This document shows, in pieces, positions 4,907 to 11,849 of a stretch of 23,153 nt of DNA. The notes under the pieces were generated by a model. The model saw only the letters and a program-made list of their open reading frames with translations. It searched no databases and had not been told where the DNA came from. Location: the IMG/VR virus record IMGVR_UViG_3300044647_000519, positions 1-23,153 of that record; one strand, written 5' to 3'. The stretch comes from a virus. Made by a program: the position numbers and the translations under genes. Each line of letters begins with the position of its first letter. Positions within the stretch are counted from its first letter, which is position 1.

Positions 4907-7320
4907 TGATACAACGCCTCCGTTAGCATCCCAGCGGAAACCACAGGAAGATTCTTAGTTAAAACCTTGTTTACCAATTGACCTCCACTGCTCTGCATAG
5001 CACGTTGTGCAGCCATTTGAGGGGCCGTTTGACCAGCAGCAAATCGTTGCATAGTGGGTGATGCTGCTCCACGAAGGGCTCCAGCAGCAGCTACAGTAGA
5101 ACCAAGGGCAGCAAGAGGGGCTGCAAAAGCGCCTGCTCCAGCAACACCACTAGCAAGACCCGGCAGTATATTCCTTAGAAGATTAAAAGTAGTCGTTTCC
5201 TGTTGCCAAGAAGGCATGTCGGATATCTTAAGACTCTTGTATTCATCCAAAGAACTGTTAATGAACTGCAACTTTTGCTGCGCAGCAGTTACAGCGGTCT
5301 GTGCTTCAGCAGCCTTTTGTGCGTACTCTGGAAGATGGGGCATTAGCTTTTTAGCTTTCTCTAGTTCAGCTTTTTTTGCATTGAGCAAGGCTTCAGTTGC
5401 TCTTTTCTCTGCATCAACCTTATCCTTAATAATCTTAGCTCTGTTTGCAAAAGAAGATCTCATGTAAGCAGTGATTGTTCTTTCATTTTCATTCAATGAC
5501 TTTAGAGCTTTTTCTGCTTCTGGGACCAAAGGACCAGTACCATACCTTTTGTTTGTTTTGCCCAAAGTCTCAACGGACTTAAGATAGTCATTAACAGACC
5601 ATCTTCCTTGTACACCAGGCTTTAGACCTGTGTTTTCTGCTGAGTTTCTTATTGCAAGAAGAGTCTTCCACTTTTGCTTTTCTTTTTGGAAGTTGACAAG
5701 GGTTTGCTTTGGTACGTTATTCTCAAGGATGTCCAACAAAACATTTTGAACAGCGTAAAAACCTCTTTTGACATTAGGGTCAGAAGCCATTGCTGCGTTT
5801 CTACCAAGTTGGGCATAAGCAGCACCTAGTTTGGTAGGATCAATAAATTTATCCTCTTTTAGTTTTACTCTTTTGCCCACAATCCTTGCAGGAGCAGTGT
5901 AGAAAAAACCTTCGTTGATTTTTGTAAGCGCAGATTTAAAAGAGGCGTTCCTAGATGCTTGCAAAAGACCTTCATCAGCACTAAGGCTTGCCTGCATATC
6001 TTTCAAGACTTGCTTCCTTTCAAGGGCAGTTCCAGCAGGAATCTCATCAAAGAAAGGCTTAAATCCCTTCTCTCTCCATTGGAAGTCTAGATCAGCCATT
6101 GCGTCCCTTGGGTCTGATACAAGTTTTTGTTCAATAGCCTTTAGTGCAGTCTTGTCCCCATAGAAAGGAAAAGCCTCAAAGAAAGCAAGTTTTCTAAAAT
6201 TGTGTTCCAAGACATCATTAGAAGTTTTTACTATGTCTGCGGTCCTTGTTGCAAACTCACTACTTGGTCCAGTGCCCATAAGCGCTTTGTACTGGTCTTC
6301 AGATAGACCTACCTTTGTTTTGCCGATGTCAGTCACATTTTCGATGTCAGCCTTTAGGGCGCTGACTGCTTGGTCTCGTGCTTCTTTAGAAGCTGCATCA
6401 CTCTCAGCAAGAATTTGTTTCTGAGCAGCTACCAATTGTTCTGATTCTGTTTTTGCTTTTTCTGCTGCTTCTTGGATAGGGGACACAAACTTTTTTTGCT
6501 GCTCCCTTAGAACAGAACCAGAGAAAGGAGCATTCCCTAGAATATTCCTATAGAACTTTTGTACACCACCAGTAAACCCTTCTTCTTGTGGTGCAAGAAA
6601 GATTGGAGTAAATGAACCATCAGGCTTCAAAAGATCTGTCTGGATGTTTCTCTTTGACATAAAATCAATAACTTTTCCTAGCCCAGAAGTGACGCCCATG
6701 ACACCCAAGGTTGTGCCTGCTCCAAGGGCTGCGCCTCCTAGTCTTTCCTCTAGAGTTACATCTTCCCCAGTAATTCCTGCTGCTCCAGAAACACCACCAA
6801 GACCTACAGTAGTCCCTACTTTAGCAGAAGCACCACCAGGAATAGGGGCAAGCAAACCACCTGCAAGCTCTGCCCCCAACATTGCCCCGCCTATTTCTTC
6901 TTCAGCGGCTGCTTGCTGTTCATCGTAATCTTTTCTCATCTTACGATAAATAGTGGAGTAGTCCTCAGTAACACCAGGGGTTGCTTTTGCAGCAGCAGCA
7001 GCAGCAGCAAGACCAATATAAGGGCTTAGTTCAAAAGTAAAACCCTCCAACATAGACCTAGCAATTGCACGCGCATTGTCAAGAGTCCACTTAGTGTCAC
7101 TAAGGCTTTCTATTGTTCTTTCTTGCTCTACATCCCTTTGTGGTGCTTTGGGTATTTGATCTAAAGCAGCTAGAGCTTCATTTGCTGCACGAACGGCATC
7201 CTCGTCTGCTGGTGTTTCCGTTGAGGAAAACATTATTTGAGAGTCAGTAAGTGGGCTCGTTCCTTCTTCTTTTTCTTTTTCTTTGTAGTTAATGAAACTC
7301 ATCAAGTCTTCATTGCTCAT
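4903..7320 (-). CDS. Large putative internal virion (DNA-ejection) protein, 805 aa
   Basis: The protein is not recognised by name, but composition and position suit an internal virion protein. It has an acidic N-terminus (1-75), an Ala7 run (105-111), an Ala/Gly-rich membrane-compatible stretch (143-215), long charged helical segments likely to form coiled coils (about 280-335 and 620-695), and a second Ala/Gly-rich hydrophobic stretch (about 718-754). No lysozyme or transglycosylase motif is evident, unlike T7 gp16. It is last of three large minus-strand genes after the tail tube genes, the place where T7-like phages encode gp14-gp16, which build the channel carrying DNA through the cell envelope. 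ATG 7320 lies 7 nt after the previous stop with AAGG about 11 nt upstream. Ejection function is inference from order and composition. Confidence 0.65.
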   Translation of the reverse strand: MSNEDLMSFINYKEKEKEEGTSPLTDSQIMFSSTETPADEDAVRAANEALAALDQIPKAPQRDVEQERTIESLSDTKWTLDNARAIARSMLEGFTFELSPYIGLAAAAAAAKATPGVTEDYSTIYRKMRKDYDEQQAAAEEEIGGAMLGAELAGGLLAPIPGGASAKVGTTVGLGGVSGAAGITGEDVTLEERLGGAALGAGTTLGVMGVTSGLGKVIDFMSKRNIQTDLLKPDGSFTPIFLAPQEEGFTGGVQKFYRNILGNAPFSGSVLREQQKKFVSPIQEAAEKAKTESEQLVAAQKQILAESDAASKEARDQAVSALKADIENVTDIGKTKVGLSEDQYKALMGTGPSSEFATRTADIVKTSNDVLEHNFRKLAFFEAFPFYGDKTALKAIEQKLVSDPRDAMADLDFQWREKGFKPFFDEIPAGTALERKQVLKDMQASLSADEGLLQASRNASFKSALTKINEGFFYTAPARIVGKRVKLKEDKFIDPTKLGAAYAQLGRNAAMASDPNVKRGFYAVQNVLLDILENNVPKQTLVNFQKEKQKWKTLLAIRNSAENTGLKPGVQGRWSVNDYLKSVETLGKTNKRYGTGPLVPEAEKALKSLNENERTITAYMRSSFANRAKIIKDKVDAEKRATEALLNAKKAELEKAKKLMPHLPEYAQKAAEAQTAVTAAQQKLQFINSSLDEYKSLKISDMPSWQQETTTFNLLRNILPGLASGVAGAGAFAAPLAALGSTVAAAGALRGAASPTMQRFAAGQTAPQMAAQRAMQSSGGQLVNKVLTKNLPVVSAGMLTEALYQ
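6989..7009. repeat. (GCA)7 trinucleotide microsatellite
   Basis: Seven uninterrupted GCA units within the 805-aa gene encode, on the minus strand, the Ala7 run at residues 105-111. Gain or loss of units would keep the frame. Confidence 0.85.
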
Positions 7321-7327
7321 AGCTTAT

Positions 7328-8704
7328 TTACCTTTTAGTCTTAAATCTTGTTTCAAAGCTATTTACTCTTTCCGAGTACGTCTTGAAATCCGCCCCGGCT
7401 GCCTCTGCTTGCGCAATAATGGAAGCAAATTCAGGTTTCTCTTGCTTGATTTTATTAATTGCCGCTGCTTTATTAGCAGGACTCAAGTCAGGGTTAGAGA
7501 AAATTGTCTGATCAAGAATCCTGTATTCTTGTGTCTTTTTCAATTCAGCGATTCTTTGCTCACTTCTTTTGAGCATAACTGTATCGTTAAAACCAGCAAT
7601 TGTTCCATAATTAGAAATGTGACTTGCTTTATCTTGATTGTATCTTGCCCTTGCTTCTTCAAGTTCAATCTTTCTCTTCAAAAAGAATTCAAGCTCTGTA
7701 TCACTAAGGGAAGCAGGGTCTTTTGCTTGTTGTTCTGCCCATTGAAGTTCAAAGTTTGAAATAGCTCCTGGTCTTGGCAAATAGGCTTGCAAGGCTTCAT
7801 CTTTGAACATAGAGGTAACGTCCTGATAAGCCGTAGCAAGCTCATCTCGACTACCAAAAAGACCTAACACATTTGATCTTAGTTCTACTAATGGTCTCCC
7901 TCTTACATTACCCCTATTGCTTAAAATATCCAGACCTCTTTTAGCCATTCCTGCCTGAACGGTTGCTTTGGAAGCATTTGTTAGACTTTCATCAATTATT
8001 CTTGTTTCGGTAGCGTTGATATCTGGAGGAAGATCCGCTGGCGCTACTTTTTCTTTTTCTTCTTCTGGTTCTGCTGTTTTAGTAAACTCAACACGCCCAT
8101 CAGGGTATATAGTAGTATAACCACCAACAACACTTGTTACTTTAGGCATATTGGCTTTTTCAGCAGTTTCTCCGGAAGCTGTGAATACAACCCTTCCATC
8201 AGGATACGTAGTCGTATAACCACCAGGAACACTATTGACTTTAGGAACACTAGTTTTTGCCTGTGCTTCATAAGACGCTTGTATAAACTTCTGCACGGAT
8301 TCCATAGGGGCAGACTTAAGAGCATCAGCAAGCTCAGGTCTGCCCATAGACCTTGCTATTTTCTGAGCAGCAAGGCGCGCATTGATCAATTCTGACTCTT
8401 GCTCAAGAACATTAGCCACTTGCCTCTTTTGTTCTCGCTCAGCAGTGCGTTGTTGCTGACCAATACTAAAGGCTGAAAGAGCTTGTTGTCTTTCTTCAGG
8501 GGTTCTAGCTTGTTCAATAATCCGCTGAAAAGCGTTCATATCAGGAGCCCCAAGAGCCTGAGACATCAAATTTGTTTGTCTCTCATCTCTAGCCCTCTGT
8601 GCTCTAGCCCCACCCATAAGCATCCCAAGGGGTTCTTGGAGGGTTTGTAGATTAAAATTTGGCTGAAGAAGACCTTGGATTAAAGTGTCACTAATTGATG
8701 CCAT
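7328..8704 (-). CDS. Putative internal virion protein with a duplicated YPDGRV module, 458 aa
   Basis: This 458-aa protein has a mostly helical Gln/Arg/Glu-rich N-terminal part (1-150), two copies of a PKVxSVxGGYTTxYPDGRV module (154-179 and 187-212) followed by a Glu/Lys linker, and a long helical C-terminal region (225-458). The module reads as a short beta-hairpin unit. No enzyme motif is seen. Its place between two other Gly/Ala/Gln-rich proteins, downstream of the tail genes, suggests a virion-internal or ejection protein. ATG 8704 has AAGGAG about 9 nt upstream; that site includes part of the stop of the preceding gene. The stop is 7 nt from the next ATG. I cannot exclude a tail accessory role. 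Confidence 0.6.
   Translation of the reverse strand: MASISDTLIQGLLQPNFNLQTLQEPLGMLMGGARAQRARDERQTNLMSQALGAPDMNAFQRIIEQARTPEERQQALSAFSIGQQQRTAEREQKRQVANVLEQESELINARLAAQKIARSMGRPELADALKSAPMESVQKFIQASYEAQAKTSVPKVNSVPGGYTTTYPDGRVVFTASGETAEKANMPKVTSVVGGYTTIYPDGRVEFTKTAEPEEEKEKVAPADLPPDINATETRIIDESLTNASKATVQAGMAKRGLDILSNRGNVRGRPLVELRSNVLGLFGSRDELATAYQDVTSMFKDEALQAYLPRPGAISNFELQWAEQQAKDPASLSDTELEFFLKRKIELEEARARYNQDKASHISNYGTIAGFNDTVMLKRSEQRIAELKKTQEYRILDQTIFSNPDLSPANKAAAINKIKQEKPEFASIIAQAEAAGADFKTYSERVNSFETRFKTKR
8069..8245 (-). repeat. Tandem protein module duplication (YPDGRV repeat)
   Basis: Residues 154-179 and 187-212 of the 458-aa protein are two copies, offset by 33 residues, sharing PKV, SV, GGYTT, YPDGRV and FT. 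Codons differ at many third positions, so the duplication is not recent or is under diversifying drift. Confidence 0.75.
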
Positions 8705-8715
8705 TATTTATCTCC

Positions 8716-9663
8716 TTAAGTACCAGAACCTGATGTCATTCTGCCGCCACTTTGGTCAAAAAGACCACCAAGCCATCCAAATAAACCTTCAAAAGCCGAC
8801 CCAAGAGCACTTGAGCCTGTTTCGGCAGCCTCACTATTCATGCTGTTCAATGCCCCTGTAGCAAGTGCTGAACCAAACTGACCAGCAAGGTTACCTTGTG
8901 CAAGACGGCTTGCCAGCAAGGCATTAACACCACCCATAGATGCTTCACCAAAGAGTTCTGCTCCAATCCGCTGAAGCTCGGAAGACAATTGAGATCCTGC
9001 AAGACCTGGCTCATAAGCACTCAACATGGCATTCAATGGGAGATAACCACTAGTCATAAACAGCTTACCAAGCTCAGCAGCCTGCGCTTGTTCCTTCTGG
9101 GCTTGCTCAATAGAGTAAAGAGCTGCCTGATTCTTTGCTTCTTCTTGTGCTTTAGCAAGAGCAAGTTGCTCAGGCGTTCCACCGTACTGTGCTGTGCTAA
9201 CACCAAGACGCCCCTGTCCCATAAGACGTTCCTCAAGGGCTAGGCGTTGTCTCTCTTCCTCTGGGGTCTGTGTTGCCCTGAGTCTGTTGTAGACATCCTG
9301 TATTCGAGCATCCATAGGTTGAGTTGCTTGATTAAAGAAGCCGCCAGCACCGCCAAAGAGTTGTCTTTGAAGAGCTTCCTGCTCAGGGCTAAGATTCATT
9401 GTATAGCCACCTTCAGGTGTAGCAGCCATATTTCCAAGGTTTGTTGTGACTGTAAAAGGTCTAAAGCGGGTTTGATCAATAGCCGTTGAAGCTAGTGCAT
9501 TTGATCTGTTCAAAGCACTTTCACCAACATCACCAATGTTTTGATATGCTTCATTAACCAAAGCAGCACCACCAGCAAGACCTGCGCCTTGCCCTATGGC
9601 ACCTAGATTATCACTAATCCCTCCAAAAAGACCGCCCCAGATATCAGACAAAGAAAGAGCCAT
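8716..9663 (-). CDS. Putative internal virion protein, 315 aa
   Basis: The 315-aa product opens with MALSLSDIWGGLFGG and a Gly/Ala-rich hydrophobic segment (9-40). It has NLSPEQEALQRQLFGGAGGF, a helical Gln/Ala/Glu-rich middle (about 130-200), then LNAMLSAYEPGL and a Gly/Ala/Leu-rich segment (about 235-300) with GGLFDQSGGR near the end. The amphipathic Gly/Ala-rich ends resemble phage ejection proteins of the size of T7 gp14 (196 aa) or P22 gp7. It is the first of three such genes after the nozzle gene, matching the 14-15-16 order of T7. ATG 9663 has GGAG about 10 nt upstream. Function is inferred from composition and order; no homologue is named with confidence. Confidence 0.6.
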   Translation of the reverse strand: MALSLSDIWGGLFGGISDNLGAIGQGAGLAGGAALVNEAYQNIGDVGESALNRSNALASTAIDQTRFRPFTVTTNLGNMAATPEGGYTMNLSPEQEALQRQLFGGAGGFFNQATQPMDARIQDVYNRLRATQTPEEERQRLALEERLMGQGRLGVSTAQYGGTPEQLALAKAQEEAKNQAALYSIEQAQKEQAQAAELGKLFMTSGYLPLNAMLSAYEPGLAGSQLSSELQRIGAELFGEASMGGVNALLASRLAQGNLAGQFGSALATGALNSMNSEAAETGSSALGSAFEGLFGWLGGLFDQSGGRMTSGSGT

Positions 9664-9680
9664 ATATTAAGATCTCCAAG

Positions 9681-11198
9681 TTAATAAGTTTTGCCAATCA
9701 AGGTAAAGATGTTGAATTCCTGCAAGGATATTTGGTCAGTTACAGGAACTTCCAAACCAACAACAACATTCGTTCCACTACCGTTTGTATTAATATTGGG
9801 AACAATGTACTGAGAACCACCAGAATACTCTGCTACGTTAAATTGAGCATTGCCGTAAAAAGGAAAGGAACCAAAGTTCTCCAAATTAACAGAATACGAC
9901 TTGAATGAGTCATTAAAACCATATCCCCATTTGAACGTGAGTGTTGTTGAGTTACCTCCAATGATAGTTGGCTTCATCTTTTTGAGAAACTTAATCTTAG
10001 AAGAATCCCCAAAGGTCAAGTGAGGACTGTAGTACTTCATAATATAAGTTGCTGTGCCGTCCAAGTAGCCTGAGTAGGAGGCTATACCGGAGGAAGTACC
10101 AATGTATAAAGTGCCATCAATAAGCCTTTCAAAACATTTTAGCTTACTAGTGGGCCATCGAGTTACTCTAAAAGAACCATTCTCAAGAGTACCTTTGACA
10201 TCAAAGCAGAAGATAGTGCTACTTGTAGGGAAGTACACCAAATAAAAATAGTTCTCAGGGCTGTACACAGATGTAATCTGCCCTGTTTCACTTCTTATAA
10301 GGTTAATTATATCAGTTTTTATGTTTCTGGACAAATCATTTAATGGAAGTGCTTTTTCTTGAATAGACCTGCTAAACGATCTTAGACCAGAGTAACTCAT
10401 AAAGAGAACATCAGTTCCTGTGTACTGGACTGAATCCCTTGCAACACAACCTACACCAGCTACAGTATCATAAAGTTCCATAGTAGCAGGAGCTTCAGCC
10501 CCTGTGTACGAGACAATACTGTGCTTACCAAAAATAATCAAAAGGTTGTTATGTGCAGCCAAGGCTACAACTTCATCATAACCATCAGGCCATACTTTAG
10601 TAATATCAATAGATCCACTAGTACCACCAGACCACTTCTGACCATTAAGCAAGTCAGACCAATAGATCGTAGTCTTATTGGAACTTGTATCAGCTACCCA
10701 TAGACGACCATAAGCTGCAAGCACCTCATGTGCATAGGGCACAGTGGCTGAGTAGGAAGGATGACTGGACATCTTGGTAACAGCACCGAGGGTGTTGCTG
10801 TACACCAAAGGCTCATAACCCCTTTGGAAGAAGTAGCAATGATCGTTAAAGTTTACAATCTTCCAAGCATTCGAGGTGATGGTGTAAGACCCAGGGGTTA
10901 CATCCGTCAGTGTAGTCGTTCCCCTGAAAATCTTGTTGTTTCCTGCTGAAAAGATTGCAAGGTTTCCTGCTGCGTCTCTAAACTGTTTAACTGCCTGAAT
11001 ATAACTGGTTCCCAAAGGGCTTGCTGAGGTAGTGATAACTGAATATCCCTTCCTTGCAGAGATCCTCCCGTACTTATCAATTACACAGTTGTCTGCATAA
11101 GTGGCAAAGGAGGGGTCCATAGAAAGAACAGAGTCCTCTGTATTAAGACCCCTAAACCCAGGCTCTACGAGATTTAATACTTGTAGTGGTTGTGACAT
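9681..11198 (-). CDS. Tail nozzle / packaged-DNA stabilisation-type protein (TtpB or P22 gp10-like)
   Basis: This 505-aa protein starts with VEPGFRGLNTEDSVLSMDP and DNCVIDKYGRISARKGY, the opening typical of podovirus proteins that close the tail below the adaptor ring. Blade-like repeats follow (IFSAGNNKIFRG, VNFNDHCYFFQRG, VLAAYGRLWVAD, VVALAAHNNLLIIFGKHSI, DVLFMSYSGLRSFSR), consistent with a beta-propeller. In P22 the equivalent gp10 forms a hexamer under gp4; in T7 the nozzle is gp12. Length (505 aa) is nearer gp10 (472) than T7 gp12 (794). It directly follows the adaptor gene with no spacer (TAA then ATG), the usual order. The tail-nozzle role is well supported by order and motifs; the exact family is less certain. 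Confidence 0.75.
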   Translation of the reverse strand: MSQPLQVLNLVEPGFRGLNTEDSVLSMDPSFATYADNCVIDKYGRISARKGYSVITTSASPLGTSYIQAVKQFRDAAGNLAIFSAGNNKIFRGTTTLTDVTPGSYTITSNAWKIVNFNDHCYFFQRGYEPLVYSNTLGAVTKMSSHPSYSATVPYAHEVLAAYGRLWVADTSSNKTTIYWSDLLNGQKWSGGTSGSIDITKVWPDGYDEVVALAAHNNLLIIFGKHSIVSYTGAEAPATMELYDTVAGVGCVARDSVQYTGTDVLFMSYSGLRSFSRSIQEKALPLNDLSRNIKTDIINLIRSETGQITSVYSPENYFYLVYFPTSSTIFCFDVKGTLENGSFRVTRWPTSKLKCFERLIDGTLYIGTSSGIASYSGYLDGTATYIMKYYSPHLTFGDSSKIKFLKKMKPTIIGGNSTTLTFKWGYGFNDSFKSYSVNLENFGSFPFYGNAQFNVAEYSGGSQYIVPNINTNGSGTNVVVGLEVPVTDQISLQEFNIFTLIGKTY

Positions 11199-11849
11199 TT
11201 AGACTACTCTGAAAATTGTTTCTTCAGGATGGTAGGCAGCATCCAATGCAATAGCTTCAGCAAGATATTTATTTGAGATGGCAAGGTATTCTGCTGTTCC
11301 TGTGCCTCCGGTCTCTCCTCGCTCTCTAGAAGCAAAAGCAACAGCAAGGTGCATCACAGGAGCCCAAGGCACCTTTATGACATCCGTTGATAGTGCCAAG
11401 GGTGCTTGACGAACAACACCATAGAACTTCAGGGTGTAAGCTGCGGCAGGCGTAGGGTACAGAACAATCTTCATATCCCCATTGGAGTCTGCATTGGTGT
11501 AACTAAAGTACGTTGGGGTCCCTTGAAGAGGGGTATCAGCAATATTGTTCTGTATATCAATCCAGTCCTTAGCTTGATACTCAATAGTAGTCCCATTTGT
11601 GTTATCAAGAAACTTAAGATACTTGAAGTCACTACCAAAGCCAGTCAAGGTGTATTCATTGACACCTGCCGTTGTGGTGATAGTTACAGTGGTTCTAAGG
11701 GCAGTCCAGTCCCAAGAATGCTCTACGGAGGTCTTAGCGTCATTTACGAGATCACCAATCAAGGCTGCATAGGGGCTTTGATTGATCGTTGTAATCTCAT
11801 CTTCTCTAATCCTACGGAGAACATTATTTACCAAAGTGAGATAGTTCAT
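11199..11849 (-). CDS. Tail tubular protein A-like head-tail adaptor (gp11-like)
   Basis: This 216-aa protein resembles T7 gp11/P22 gp4-type adaptors in length and pattern. It has an N-terminal helix (LTLVNNVLRRIRE), a second helix ending VEHSWDWTALRTTVT, then beta-rich strands (EYTLTGFGSDFKYLKFL, MKIVLYPTPAAAYTLKFYG) and a C-terminal helical hairpin. The W-x-W-x-x-L segment after the second helix is characteristic of this adaptor group. Twelve copies would bind below the portal and receive the nozzle. It overlaps the upstream 814-aa gene by 4 nt (ATGA) and abuts the nozzle gene downstream. High confidence in the role. Confidence 0.85.
   Translation of the reverse strand: MNYLTLVNNVLRRIREDEITTINQSPYAALIGDLVNDAKTSVEHSWDWTALRTTVTITTTAGVNEYTLTGFGSDFKYLKFLDNTNGTTIEYQAKDWIDIQNNIADTPLQGTPTYFSYTNADSNGDMKIVLYPTPAAAYTLKFYGVVRQAPLALSTDVIKVPWAPVMHLAVAFASRERGETGGTGTAEYLAISNKYLAEAIALDAAYHPEETIFRVV

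Noticed and set aside
5054-5467. Plus-strand Ala/Pro-rich frame opposite the 805-aa gene
   Set aside because: It is a shadow of an Ala/Gly-rich coding region, without a ribosome-binding site or coupling.
6989-7009. The GCA repeats as a possible CRISPR or origin repeat
   Set aside because: It is a simple triplet run inside a coding region; there are no spacers, and iterons would be longer and spaced.
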